A DNA stretch of 64,000 nt from Paenarthrobacter sp. PH39-S1 (GCF_030063245.1 NZ_JASISR010000021.1:22240-86239), one strand, 5' to 3'; counted from the first letter of the stretch, positions 46,501 to 55,272 are shown. Notes: generated from the letters alone by a model not told the origin. A program made the numbers and translations.

Positions 46501-47659
46501 GGACGAGCTGGCCGGCGCCACCCGGCGCGCCATCGCGGAATCCCTCGGGGCGACACCGAAGACGACGCGCGCCCCCGGATCAGGCGACAGCCGCGGATCC
46601 AGCCCGTCAGGTCAGGCCCGCGCCGGCGCCGCCCGCGGCGGTGCCGCCGGTGCCGGTCAGCGGGTGAACGGCGAACGCGCGCGTGGAAATGAGGGTGCCG
46701 AAGGACCTGGCGGCTCCGCCAACGGGGCGGCCTCCGGCAACGGGTCAACCGCCAACGGGGGAACCGCCAACGGGGCAGCTGTCCAGGAGCGCTCCGGGCT
46801 GACCGAATGGTCCGTCGGCACGCTCAACCGGGACGTCAAGCGGCTGGTCGCCGGCCACACCGTCACGGGCTACCCTGCCCTGGTAGATGAAGGAGCCAGC
46901 GTTGGCCTGCGGATTTTCCAGACCGAGCCGGAGCAACTCGTCGCCATGCGAGGCGGCGTCATCAAACTGCTGGCCCTTCGCGTCCCCTCCCCCGACCGGT
47001 ACGTGCTGGAGCATCTGAGCAACAACGAGAAGCTCACCTTCAGCCAGAACCCGCACGGCAGCGTGTCCTCGCTCATAGCGGACTGCACGCTGGCCGCCGT
47101 GGACAAACTGACACCGGAGTCACTCCCCTGGTCGTCTGCGGAATTCAATGCCCTCTACGAGGTGGTCCGCGCGGAACTGATCGATACGGTCTTCACCGTT
47201 ACCGCCGTCGTCGAACGCATTCTGGCCAGTACGCGCCGGATCGAAAAGCAGCTCAAGGGCACCACCAGCCTGGCCCTGATTTCCGCGCTCAACGACATCA
47301 AGGCCCAGCTGGAGCTGCTGGTTTATCCCGGCTTCGTGGCGCGCACCGGGTATGCCCAACTAGCCATGCTCCCGCGCTATCTGAGCGCCATTGAACGCCG
47401 GCTGGAAAAACTTCCCACCAACGTCCAGCGCGACGGGTTGAATATGGCCGTAATCCAGCGCCTGGAAGATGAGCACGACGACGCCGTGTCGGCCTTGGTG
47501 CCCGGCCGCAATCAGCGGCCGGACGCCGCCCTTGTACACATCCGCTGGATGATCGAAGAGCTCCGGGTGAGCCTGTTCGCCGTCGAGCTCGGCACGGCCT
47601 ATCCGGTCTCCGAAAAGCGCATCCGGACGGCATTAAACAAGGTCTTGGCGCCGGCGTGA
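43589..47659 (+). CDS. hrpA: ATP-dependent RNA helicase HrpA (DEAH box)
   Basis: 1356 residues, the full HrpA layout. Walker A GETGSGKTTQ (34-43), DEAH at 131-134 (IIDEAHERSLN), SAT motif (VITSATIDPQRF), motif V/VI NVAETSLTVPGIKYV and QRSGRCGRVSDG. The HA2/OB region follows, then DUF3418 and the HrpA C-terminal domain. A Gly/Asn/Ala low-complexity loop (about 985-1070, with NGGTANGAA) splits the C-terminal region. It acts in mRNA processing and ribosome rescue. Start ATG 43589 with GGAGG upstream, and a TAAACT -10 box directly before the RBS. The stop overlaps the next gene by 4 bp (GTGA). Confidence 0.95.
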   Translation: MTLTIQYPPELPVSERREDLMAAIAANQVTIIAGETGSGKTTQIPKMCLELGLAEKGLIGHTQPRRLAARTVAERIASELDVELGAEVGFQVRFTGHVGPQTKIKLMTDGILLAEIQRDRLLRRYSTLIIDEAHERSLNIDFILGYLKQILPKRPDLKVVITSATIDPQRFAAHFATAAGPAPIVEVSGRTYPVEIRYRPLSGPAMEDDDADATDEGNSEDRDPLDAVCDAVDELAKEAPGDVLIFFSGEREIRDAAEALRGRAKSAPLNSGLRETEILPLFARLSLAEQHAVFTPGKGAKARRRIVLATNVAETSLTVPGIKYVIDPGTARISRYSHRTKVQRLPIEKVSQASANQRSGRCGRVSDGICIRLYSEEDFASRREFTDPEILRTNLAAVILQMTSMGVAQGPKDVADFPFVEPPDSKAIADGVTLLRELGAVTAQGAITAVGRQLAQLPVDPRLGRMIVEAGKRGCAREVMILAAALTIQDPRERPQAESGKQQLAAEKHKRFTDEISDFTGFLNLWRYLQAKQEELSSTAFRRLCKAEFINFLRVREWQDLFAQLRQLAKPLGIALAPGDVDAVGQHTDIHISLLAGLLSHIGLYDPRKREYAGARGSRFAIFPGSALFKKSPDWVMAAELVETSRLWARVAAKFDPLWAEQVAPDLVKRSFSEPHWSKKMGSVMAYEKVTLYGVPIVPQRRINYGRIDAELSRELFIRHALVEGDWNTHHKFFHRNQALLAEVEELETRMRRRDLRVDDETLFAFYDERVGSEVVSERHFDKWWKATRQDHPTLLDFDPDVLMADDAAGLDEAAFPKVWRQGGFEFPLSYEFHPTAPGSAPNPSDGVTAQVPVLFLNQLTEAPFRWQIPGLRAELVTALIKSLPKQIRKNFIPAPDVARAATAALTADFDPATETLEPSLELALRRLKGHVIPPGSWNWDTVPVHLRMTFQVVDRNGRILGEGTDLARLQDELAGATRRAIAESLGATPKTTRAPGSGDSRGSSPSGQARAGAARGGAAGAGQRVNGERARGNEGAEGPGGSANGAASGNGSTANGGTANGAAVQERSGLTEWSVGTLNRDVKRLVAGHTVTGYPALVDEGASVGLRIFQTEPEQLVAMRGGVIKLLALRVPSPDRYVLEHLSNNEKLTFSQNPHGSVSSLIADCTLAAVDKLTPESLPWSSAEFNALYEVVRAELIDTVFTVTAVVERILASTRRIEKQLKGTTSLALISALNDIKAQLELLVYPGFVARTGYAQLAMLPRYLSAIERRLEKLPTNVQRDGLNMAVIQRLEDEHDDAVSALVPGRNQRPDAALVHIRWMIEELRVSLFAVELGTAYPVSEKRIRTALNKVLAPA

Positions 47660-48255
47660 CGACGCCGCGCGTGCAGATTAAGCTGCCGCCGACTGTCCTG
47701 GACGCCGGGCCGGTGCTGCTGCGGCGGCTCGGGTACGAGGCTAGGCAGTTGACAGATGCACTGCTGAACGATGCACTAATGACAGATTCACAGCTGGAAC
47801 AGGCGCTCTCCGAATGTGCCGATGTGGTGACCTGGACCTATTATCCGGCGCACCTCACCATGGAGCAGGCCCAGGCCCGAGTTGTTCGTGCACAGGAGTC
47901 CGCCGCCGCCGGCATCAGCGCCCGGTACGTGCTAGAACGCAACGGTACTGCAGTGGGAACGGCAGGTCTCAAAAACAGCGACGACGCTCCCGAAATCTTC
48001 TATGCGCTGCTTCCCGCCGGCCGCGGGCAAGGCACCGCGACGGCCGCCGTAAATTCCCTTACCGCCTGGGCGCTCTCCGCCGGTGCGCCGTACGTGGCCT
48101 TGTGGACGCAAATCGGCAACCATGCCAGCGAGCGAGTGGCCGAGCGGACCGGTTTCCGCTGCGCGGACGTGCGCAGGGCGGACGCCGGAACCGCCATCCC
48201 GGCGGAGGCCGGAAATTTCCCCGGGCCGCGGTTGTGGACCCGGTTCCCCGGTTAG
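47656..48255 (+). CDS. GNAT family N-acetyltransferase
   Basis: 199 residues. The acetyl-CoA binding motif A appears as FYALLPAGRGQGTATAAV, followed by ALWTQIGNHASERVAERTGFR (motif B), the pattern of RimJ-like acetyltransferases. Substrate unknown. The GTG start overlaps the hrpA stop by 4 bp, so translation is coupled. An N-terminal DALLNDALMTDSQ stretch is mildly repetitive. Confidence 0.83.
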   Translation: MTTPRVQIKLPPTVLDAGPVLLRRLGYEARQLTDALLNDALMTDSQLEQALSECADVVTWTYYPAHLTMEQAQARVVRAQESAAAGISARYVLERNGTAVGTAGLKNSDDAPEIFYALLPAGRGQGTATAAVNSLTAWALSAGAPYVALWTQIGNHASERVAERTGFRCADVRRADAGTAIPAEAGNFPGPRLWTRFPG

Positions 48256-48256
48256 A

Positions 48257-49080
48257 TCCAGCACAGTCCCGACAATTGCCGCGAGGGCTGGTGCCGACGA
48301 AACAGTCATGCTGGCTGAGGCCGAGGAAGCGGCACGTGACGAGGCATGGGTCGTCATTTCCGAGACGGCGACCAGGGGACTAATGGGCCGATTGGCTGCA
48401 GCCATGGGGCCGCATCTGGAAGAGCTCGGAGATGGACCGCCCTCGGCCCGAATCACAGGCTTCCTGGCCGCTGGCTTTGGAGTTACAGCGCACTCCCACC
48501 TGAGCGGCAGGTCGCTTGGCGGGAACTGGCCTTCGACCTGCTCAGGCATCTGGCTGAACACGGGACGGGGCTACTCATAACCATCGACGAGATTCACGCC
48601 GTCGATCGGCAAGAACTGACGGAGCTGGCCGCCGTCGTGCAGCACCTGATCCGGGAGGACCTGCCGATCAGCCTGGTTATGGCCGGCATCCCCAAAGCCG
48701 TATCTGACCTTCTAAACGAGGATGTTTCTACATTCCTCCGGCGCGCCGATCAGGTCGACCTGCGGGACGTCCCCATTCCTGATGTCCGCGATGCGCTTGC
48801 AACGACCTTTAGCGACACAGGGGTGACGACCGTGATGATCAGCTCGATCGTGCTGCCGAAACCACCGGGGGTTATCCGTTTCTCATCCAGCTTGTTGGCT
48901 ACCACATTTGGCGGCTGAGCAAAAACGGAACTCTCACTGACACGGCGGTCTCCGAAGGCGTAAAGAAGGCCCGACGACGGTTGGGCGCGACCGTCCTGCA
49001 GGCTGGACTTCGCCGTCCCGCTTCTGCGGCAGTACCTGCGGGAACATGCAGCTTCGAAGTATCAGCCGAACTTGCCCTGA
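48257..49080 (+). pseudogene. Decayed AAA-type ATPase gene
   Basis: Pieces of one ATP-binding protein appear in order but in different frames. 48280-48490 has ARAGADETVMLAEAEEAARD and WVVISETATRGL, where a Walker A of GxGKT type has become GADET. 48520-48840 has LLITIDEIHAVDRQELTEL (Walker B). 48870-48995 has PFLIQLVGYHIWRLSKNG and KKARRRLGATVLQ. 49005-49080 has LDFAVPLLRQYLREHAA, then TGA. At least two frameshifts and a deletion before the C-terminus, with a lost 5' end. Unrelated to its neighbours; likely a relic of acquired DNA. Confidence 0.7.
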
Positions 49081-49109
49081 TTTCCGCCCCGCACGGTCCT
49101 GGGGTTCGG

Positions 49110-49538
49110 TCAGCCTTCCGGGACGAACTCCCCGTGTCCGGCATTCCGGAGCGCCGCCCGAAGCTTCTGCGCATTGACGTCCATAACGGCCGGATCCGGA
49201 GCGTTGTCCACCCGGCTGAAATCGAAGTCCGCCATCGAGTACGCCGGGAAAATGTGGACGTGCAGGTGCTCCACTTCGAATCCGGCGATGACCAGTCCGG
49301 CACGGTCCGCCCCGAAGGCCTGAACCTGTGCCTGGCCGATCGTCTGCGCCACGGCGGTGAGCCGGGCCAACACCGGCGCAGGCGCGTCTGTCCAGCGGTC
49401 GATTTCCTGCCGCGGCACCACCAGGGTGTGCCCGTCGGTAAGAGGCCCGATGGTCAGAAACGCCACCAGGTCATCGTCCTTCCAGACAAAGCGTCCAGGA
49501 ATCTCGCCGGCGATGATCCGGCTGAACAGTGTTGCCAT
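49110..49538 (-). CDS. HIT family nucleotide-binding hydrolase
   Basis: 142 residues. The histidine triad HLHVHIFP (HxHxH) is intact and the N-terminus MATLFSRIIAGEIPGRFVW is typical. Family members hydrolyse purine nucleoside phosphoramidates or dinucleoside polyphosphates. The RBS AAGGA lies just upstream of the ATG at 49538. Confidence 0.9.
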   Translation of the reverse strand: MATLFSRIIAGEIPGRFVWKDDDLVAFLTIGPLTDGHTLVVPRQEIDRWTDAPAPVLARLTAVAQTIGQAQVQAFGADRAGLVIAGFEVEHLHVHIFPAYSMADFDFSRVDNAPDPAVMDVNAQKLRAALRNAGHGEFVPEG

Positions 49539-49611
49539 GATGCGTCCTTAGAGGGTCGAAGTGTATGACAAACGGTACTTCAGATCGGCTGCAACCATCC
49601 GGTCGAAGGCC

Positions 49612-50484
49612 TCATCCGGCATGTCGGCGCCCACCGGGTTCGGCCCCGGTGGCGACGGGCAGCCCGGCGTGGCTGGACCAGGCGGACCAGGACCCGGGGA
49701 AAAGCGCGGCGCGAATGCCGGCAATTTCCAGCGCCGCGATCTCGTGCGCTGCAGTGACTCCCGAACCGCAGTACACGGCAATGGGAGCCGCTGCCGTCAC
49801 CCCCAGAGCGGCGAACCGCGCAGCCAATTCTTCGGCCGGGAGGAAACGCCGGTCCGCGGACAGGTTCTGCGACGTCGGCGCGCTCACGGCTCCCGGAATA
49901 TGGCCGGCCCGCGGGTCCACCGGCTCGGTTTCGCCACGGTACCGCTCGCCGGCGCGGGCATCGAGCAGGATCCCGGTGGCCGCCCACTCCGCGACATCAT
50001 TAAAACCCCTTGCCCCCATGCCCACCACGGGCATCCGGCCGGAGGACAGGACGACGTCGCCGGCAGCGGGCTGCTCGTCGTCGGTGGCGAGCGGGCATCC
50101 GGCAGCGCGCCACGCGCCCAACCCGCCGTTCAACAGCAAGACCCGGTCAAAACCGGCGTCCCGCAGCAGCCACCAGAGCCGCGCCGCCGAGGTGCTGCCG
50201 CCGTCGTCGTACGCCACCACGGTGTCGCCGTCACTGATCCCCCAGCGCCGCGCCGACTCCGCGAAAGCGCGCGGTTCGGGGAGCGGATGCCTGCCCTGCT
50301 GCGGGCTCCCCGGCCCGGACAGGTCGGCTTCCAGATCCACGTACACCGCCCCCGGGATGTGTCCGCGAAGGTAATCCGCGCGGCCGTCGGGATCGCCCAA
50401 GGCCCAGCGAACGTCCAGCAGCACCGTCCGCAGGCCCACATCCATCCTTTCCTGCAGCGCGGATACCTCGATCAGCGTTGTCAT
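49612..50484 (-). CDS. sseA: Thiosulfate/3-mercaptopyruvate sulfurtransferase (tandem rhodanese)
   Basis: 290 residues: two rhodanese domains. The first is inactive; the second holds the catalytic cysteine in AVYCGSGVTAAHEIA. Active-site context GSGV differs from the CG[S/T]GVT of mercaptopyruvate enzymes only slightly, so either substrate is possible. ATG at 50484 is preceded by GGAGAGG; the longer reading to 50613 lacks an RBS. Confidence 0.9.
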   Translation of the reverse strand: MTTLIEVSALQERMDVGLRTVLLDVRWALGDPDGRADYLRGHIPGAVYVDLEADLSGPGSPQQGRHPLPEPRAFAESARRWGISDGDTVVAYDDGGSTSAARLWWLLRDAGFDRVLLLNGGLGAWRAAGCPLATDDEQPAAGDVVLSSGRMPVVGMGARGFNDVAEWAATGILLDARAGERYRGETEPVDPRAGHIPGAVSAPTSQNLSADRRFLPAEELAARFAALGVTAAAPIAVYCGSGVTAAHEIAALEIAGIRAALFPGSWSAWSSHAGLPVATGAEPGGRRHAG

Positions 50485-50631
50485 CGCCTCTCCTTCGATT
50501 CGGTTGTGCTCCGTACGCCGGCGAATGTCCGAAACCCGCTGCGCGGGGGGCGGCTCCGTGACCAGCTGCCTGCGGCCCTGACGGTTCCACGCCGGCCGCG
50601 GCCGGCGGAACATGGATCCTCCGGTCGGCCG

Positions 50632-51837
50632 TCAGAGCCAGTTCTTCCGTTTGAAAATTGCATACAGCCCGACCGACAGCAGCGCCATCAGGACGGCTGC
50701 CAGCACCGCACCCCACTGCGTGCCGACGCCGGGATAGGGCACGTTCATGCCGTAAAAACCGGTGATCGCCGTGGGCACGGCAATAATGGCTGCCCAGCTG
50801 GTCACCTTTTTCATGATCACGTTCATGTTGTTGCCCTGAATGGTCAGGAACGTCTGCAGCACGTTATTGACCATATCCCGGGCGGATTCAGTCCAGTCCA
50901 CGGCCCGGAGCACATGGTCGTAGACGTCCTGGAAATAGGGGAGCAGCTCGGCGTTCGGCGGGGCCAGCCCCGGCTGCGGCGCGGATTGGTGCCGGAGCAC
51001 GGCACTGAGGACCTCACGCATCGGAATCAGCACCCGGCGCAGGCTGGTCAGCTCCTTATGCAAACGGAAACTGCGCAGCTGGACATCCTGCGGCCGGTGG
51101 GCAAACAGCAGCGACCCCAGATCATCGGCACAGGCATCCAGCGCCTCGGCGGCCTCCAACTGCCGGTCCACCAGATAGTCCAGCAGACTGTAGACCAGGA
51201 ATCCCGATCCGCGGTGACAGATGTCCGCGTTCTCCTCCGCCCGACGCAGCACCTCGTCCGCGTCAAAACCACTGCCGCCGGGGACCACCACCACCACGCT
51301 GTCGGTGATGAAGGCCGAAACCTCGGTGCTGCGCAGCCGGGGATCCAGCAACGCCCCGGACTCCTCCGGGCCGCCGTCCACTGCCGACTCCGCAGGGCCG
51401 ACGTCCCCGTTTCGCACCGGGTTCTGCTCCTGGTCCACACCCCCGACCTCCTCCCCCGCCAAACCACCGCTGCCGCCTCCCCTACTGGCGCCGTCGGCCC
51501 CGCCTATACCGCCGCCGTCGGCCCTACCAGCACCACCGCCGGTCCGCCCGCCGGCGCGTGCGTTGGGTGCTTCTCCCACAGCCGTGACATAGGCAGTCAG
51601 GAAGAAATGATCGCCATACGTTTCCAGCTTGGGCCGCTGCCGCGTCCCCAGCACATCCTCGACCGCCAGCTTATGGAAACCCAGCTGGTCCCGCAGCGCC
51701 TCGATGGTTTCCGGATCCGGCGAATCCAGATCGATCCAGACCGTTGCATCCGGGTCCTTTGCCAGCCGGCCCAGCTGGTCCAACGGGACCTTTTCATCGG
51801 TGGCACGGCCGTCGCGGTAGACCCTGATTCGCAGCAT
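50632..51837 (-). CDS. corA: CorA-family magnesium/cobalt transporter
   Basis: 401 residues: a large cytoplasmic N-terminal domain, then two C-terminal membrane helices with the pore signature YGMNVP before the last helix and a basic tail IFKRKNWL. Residues about 80-160 are a Gly/Ala/Asp-rich low-complexity insertion interrupting the cytoplasmic domain. ATG at 51837 lies 6 nt after TAGAGT (leaderless). Divergent from the cysteine-synthase-like gene, only 45 bp away. Confidence 0.9.
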   Translation of the reverse strand: MLRIRVYRDGRATDEKVPLDQLGRLAKDPDATVWIDLDSPDPETIEALRDQLGFHKLAVEDVLGTRQRPKLETYGDHFFLTAYVTAVGEAPNARAGGRTGGGAGRADGGGIGGADGASRGGGSGGLAGEEVGGVDQEQNPVRNGDVGPAESAVDGGPEESGALLDPRLRSTEVSAFITDSVVVVVPGGSGFDADEVLRRAEENADICHRGSGFLVYSLLDYLVDRQLEAAEALDACADDLGSLLFAHRPQDVQLRSFRLHKELTSLRRVLIPMREVLSAVLRHQSAPQPGLAPPNAELLPYFQDVYDHVLRAVDWTESARDMVNNVLQTFLTIQGNNMNVIMKKVTSWAAIIAVPTAITGFYGMNVPYPGVGTQWGAVLAAVLMALLSVGLYAIFKRKNWL

Positions 51838-51843
51838 TGAACC

Positions 51844-51849
51844 ACTCTA
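51844..51849 (-). promoter_or_regulatory. -10 box TAGAGT, leaderless promoter of corA
   Basis: Ends 6 nt before the ATG at 51837 on the minus strand. Confidence 0.5.
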
Positions 51850-51869
51850 TCCGCGCCGCCCCAGTACGT

Positions 51870-51875
51870 TACGCT
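51870..51875 (+). promoter_or_regulatory. -10 box TACGCT, leaderless promoter of the cysteine-synthase-like gene
   Basis: Ends 7 nt before the ATG at 51883. Together with 51844-51849 it makes a very compact divergent promoter pair within 45 bp. Confidence 0.4.
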
Positions 51876-51882
51876 GGCGTCT

Positions 51883-52968
51883 ATGCACACAGCCAGCAGC
51901 GTCTCCGCACGCGCCTGGGCGGACGACGCCCTGCGCCTGATCATGGCCGAAAACAATCGCTCGGCCGACACCCATCTCTACGCCGTCCCACTGCCGGAGG
52001 ACTGGGGCGTGCGGCTCTACCTCAAGGACGAGTCAACCCATCATTCCGGCAGCCTCAAACACCGGCTGGCCCGCTCCCTTTTCCTGTTCGCCCTGGTGAA
52101 CGGCTGGATCACGCAGGGCACCACCATCGTAGAGGCCAGCTCCGGTAGCACCGCGGTCTCCGAGGCGTACTTCGCCCGGATGCTGGGACTGCCGTTTATC
52201 GCAGTCATGACGCGCACCACCAGCACGGAAAAAATCGCCCTGATCGAGCGGTCCGGCGGCCGGTGCCATTTTGTCGACCGTTCAGATCAGGTGTACGCCG
52301 TCGCCGGCCGGCTCGCCGCTGAATGCGGCGGTCACTATATGGACCAGTTCACCTACGCCGAGCGGGCCACCGATTGGCGCGGCAACAACAACATTGCCGA
52401 GTCCATCTTCGGCCAGCTGGCCATGGAAGAGTACCCGGTCCCCCGCTGGATCGTCGTCGGCGCCGGCACCGGCGGCACCAGCGCCACCATCGGCCGGTAC
52501 CTGCGCTACACCCGCCACGCGACAACGCTCGCCGTGGTGGATCCGGAAAATTCCGCGTTCTACCCCGCGTGGAAGACCGGCGACACCGGGCACACCACCG
52601 GCATGCCGTCCCGCATCGAGGGCATCGGCCGCTCCCGGATGGAGCCCAGCTTCATTCCCTCGGTGATTGACCACATGATCCAGGTGCCGGATGCGGCGTC
52701 GGTTGCGGCCATGCAGCACCTTCGCCGTCTCAGCGGCCTGCACGCCGGGCCCTCCACAGGGACCAATCTGTGGGGTGTCTGGCAGCTCATTGCGCAGATG
52801 ATCGCTGACGGCGAGCGCGGCAGCGTGGTTTCCCTGATGTGTGACGGCGGCGACAGGTATGCGGGCAGCTATAACGATCCGGCGTGGCTGGCGGAAAAAG
52901 GCCTGGAGCCCGGCGCGCACGCCGCGACGATCGAGCGGCTCTTCGCGACCGGTCGCTGGGAAGCCTAA
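51883..52968 (+). CDS. PLP-dependent cysteine synthase-like protein (Cds1-type L-cysteine desulfhydrase)
   Basis: 361 residues, fold-type II. The PLP lysine is Lys59 in [14 protein letters not shown], with [15 protein letters not shown] (substrate loop), [17 protein letters not shown] (phosphate loop) and [11 protein letters not shown]. The length and the HHSGSLKHR motif match actinobacterial Cds1, which releases H2S from cysteine, better than CysK. The precise activity is inferred. Confidence 0.87.
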   Translation: MHTASSVSARAWADDALRLIMAENNRSADTHLYAVPLPEDWGVRLYLKDESTHHSGSLKHRLARSLFLFALVNGWITQGTTIVEASSGSTAVSEAYFARMLGLPFIAVMTRTTSTEKIALIERSGGRCHFVDRSDQVYAVAGRLAAECGGHYMDQFTYAERATDWRGNNNIAESIFGQLAMEEYPVPRWIVVGAGTGGTSATIGRYLRYTRHATTLAVVDPENSAFYPAWKTGDTGHTTGMPSRIEGIGRSRMEPSFIPSVIDHMIQVPDAASVAAMQHLRRLSGLHAGPSTGTNLWGVWQLIAQMIADGERGSVVSLMCDGGDRYAGSYNDPAWLAEKGLEPGAHAATIERLFATGRWEA

Positions 52969-53445
52969 CCGGCTTCTTCCGAAGGTGCGCCAAATGAAAC
53001 CCCGATCGCTCGTATCCCGGAGCCAGTAGGTCTGGTCCGGGTTCCAGCCGGCGGGCACGGTCGCAAGCTCGCCTTAGACTGAAATGGCGAGACCCGCCGT
53101 CGACAGGTAGCCTGCAGCCGTGAGGTGCACGGCGTCAAAGTCGTTCTGGTGCTGTGCCCAGTCCGGGATGGCCCAGCAGCCGTCCCGGCCTGTGGTCCGG
53201 TACCAGTCGTGCCGACGGGATGCCGTGACTTCCAGAGGGTAGCGCCGATCCAACTCTGCGCATGCTTCAGGGCCGTGGATCTCGTAGATACGCGGGCCAA
53301 AGGGAACGATGATCTGTTCGGCTGTCGCGCCTTGCCAGCCAAAGCTATCTTCGACGAGCCACAGGCCAACCGGGCCGCGGCCATCAAGGGCGCGCGTGCT
53401 CTGTGTCAGGCTCGACGGCGGCCTCGACCACCACGTTCCACCCAC
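52969..53445 (-). pseudogene. Truncated hypothetical gene with an in-frame stop
   Basis: The minus-strand reading VEDSFGWQGATAEQIIVPFG, TASRRHDWYRTTGRDG and DAVHLTAAGYLSTAGLAISV ends at TAA (53074-53076). The same frame continues as AGWNPDQTYWLRDTSDRGF with the same protein-like quality down to about 52969. The 5' side of 53445 has no matching start. This fits a conserved actinobacterial protein of unknown function (possibly SGNH-hydrolase-like) cut by a nonsense mutation and lacking its N-terminus. Confidence 0.6.
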
Positions 53446-53682
53446 CGTGCATTGGCGTCGGGGCCGCTCCCGTTTCGCGACAGTTTCCTCTTCGACCTGC
53501 TCGTCATGCCACTGTCGGCGGCCGCGTCCATGGGCTCTTCTTTATTGCGAAAGCAATAATGTGCCTTCTGCGGATACCCGCACAGCTCGCTCTCCGGTCT
53601 CCCGGTCTCGGCCAGACAGGGACGCTTCCCTAAGACTATTGCTTGGGCCATGGAAAAGTTTCAACATCTTCATCTCAGACGG

Positions 53683-53710
53683 TTGACTTGAACACCTGTT
53701 CATGTAACAG
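53683..53710 (+). promoter_or_regulatory. Putative SOS (LexA) box within a promoter
   Basis: GAAC-ACCT-GTTC at 53690-53701 matches the GAAC-N4-GTTC core of actinobacterial LexA operators. It sits between TTGACT (53683-53688) and TAACAG (53705-53710), spaced 16 bp, the classical repression position. The next plus-strand gene starts at 53797. The rest of 53446-53796 is AT-richer non-coding DNA with another possible -35 (TTGACA, 53713-53718). Confidence 0.5.
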
Positions 53711-53796
53711 TATTGACAGCACAGTGACCCGCATCACGTTGATGCAATGTCACTTAGATTCAAGCAGATTCCCTACTGAAGAAACGGTTAGAGACA

Positions 53797-54189
53797 ATGG
53801 CCACAGCCACCCCTAAGCCCCCGACACTGACTACGGGGGAAGCGATCGAGCCTGGAAGGATTGTCGGCCGCACCTGGGCGCCCGAGCAGCTGCACGCCTT
53901 GGCTTTAACAGACAGGGAAGCCCAGCGCCATGTCGAACACATGAGCGCACGGCTCGCGCTGGTTGACCGTGCCCATCTGGTTGACGCTAACCGCATCAGG
54001 GCGATGGTCGTGGAGAGCATGGGCGGCATCGCGGGAACCTACTACATGGTCGCCGCCCTGCTCTTGGCGGAGCTGGCCATCACCTACCCGCTGCAGCTGA
54101 CGGACACCCAGTACAATCTGCTGCTCTCTCCCCTGGAGGCCGCGGAACAGGTAGCTGCTGCGGGTACGCGTCTCCCGGTGGCCGCCTGA
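53797..54189 (+). CDS. Hypothetical 130-residue protein, possibly SOS-controlled
   Basis: I do not recognise this protein. A Pro/Thr-rich start (MATATPKPPTLTTGEAIEPG) leads into a predicted all-helical domain (REAQRHVEHMSARLALVDRA). A hydrophobic stretch GTYYMVAALLLAELAITYPL could be a buried or membrane helix. It stands alone between pseudogenes, about 95 bp downstream of the LexA-like box. Codon use looks like that of its neighbours. Confidence 0.65.
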   Translation: MATATPKPPTLTTGEAIEPGRIVGRTWAPEQLHALALTDREAQRHVEHMSARLALVDRAHLVDANRIRAMVVESMGGIAGTYYMVAALLLAELAITYPLQLTDTQYNLLLSPLEAAEQVAAAGTRLPVAA

Positions 54190-54220
54190 GAACAGCGAAG
54201 CCCGAGGACATGTATAACTT

Positions 54221-55203
54221 TTAGCGCCGAGCAGCCAGCATGGCGAGCACCTGCCCGACGACAGCGCTCGTGGTACCGCCGGAAAGATCCAGTGCAAGAT
54301 TCCGCCGGCAGTAGGGACTTAGATCCAGGCCGACCCCCAGCCCGAAGATCTCTGCGCCGTCGCTGGCTTCCTGCCCGGCCACGACATTGAGCAGGTGGTG
54401 TTCCAGATACCCTTCATCGTTGGTCAGCGCCGTGGCACCATCCATCGGACTGCCGTGCGCACGCCCAGTCCACGGCCTCGCCGTCGACCCCTTCCCGGAA
54501 CAGATTCTGCTTCAGCAGCCCGGCAATTGAAGGGCGCGCCCGCCGCCACAGCGCGCCCCAGCCAGTTCCAGGGCGCGGGCGAAGACGTCCACCAAGACGG
54601 CTACCGCGCCGCTGTGTTCCTTCATGGACCCGGAGCAGTCAACCAGGAACGTCAGCGTGGCTTCGGTCCGCGCCGCGGTTCTTCCGGTCCTGAACACTCG
54701 GCGCTCCCCGGGCGAGGTGACAAGCCGGGCCAGGATACTGCCGTCGATGTGTCCCTCCTCGGCCCCGCTGTCCCAGCCATCCGCGACGCCGGTCGAGAGC
54801 AGGGCACCCAGTGCGCGGGCCAACCGGGAAACATTGTGATCCCCTGCCGCCTGATGTCATCATCCAGGCGCTGCCGTTATTCCCGCAGCTGCTCGTGACG
54901 CACCAGATCGTTGGCATGGCGCTGCTGGTCGGTAGGCAGGGGTGAATACCCGGTAACCGCCTTCCGCTGCCTCCAGGGAACCGCTGCGCCCGTATCCGGC
55001 GGTGGGCATGCCGTCGTCGTCGTGCTCCTGCTCGAAGAGCAGAGCAAAGGCCGCCGGCCGCGCTCCGGAGCGGGCGGGCCGCTCCTCCTGGGCTTCCATC
55101 TGCTCGCAGCGGGCGGAGACTACCTCAGCGATGGCGCTGGCAAACGGTTCAAAACCGGGCTGCGAAAACCGCCGGGATCGGAGGGCAGCCGGATGGGACA
55201 CCG
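54221..55203 (-). pseudogene. Broken VWA-domain protein of the CobT (cobaltochelatase-like) family
   Basis: Reading from 55203: an N-terminal part (FEPFASAIAEVVSARCEQ, EGGYRVFTPAY), then one extra C (near 54945) shifts the frame. The correct frame resumes as QQRHANDLVRHEQLRE, a TAA where Tyr is expected (54874-54876), then RQRLDDDIRRQG. A second shift leads to the VWA MIDAS ATLTFLVDCSGSMKEHSG. After LVDVFARALELAGA roughly 60 codons are missing before RRARPSIAGLLKQNLF, and another shift precedes the C-terminus GLGVGLDLSPYCRRNLALDL. A further in-frame scrap lies at 55204-55262 (PTDVEDLIESTRFELAPRIG). Confidence 0.75.
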
Positions 55204-55272
55204 ATCCGCGGAGCCAGCTCGAAGCGGGTCGATTCGATCAGGTCCTCGACGTCTGTCGGTTGGGCGGCTGGA

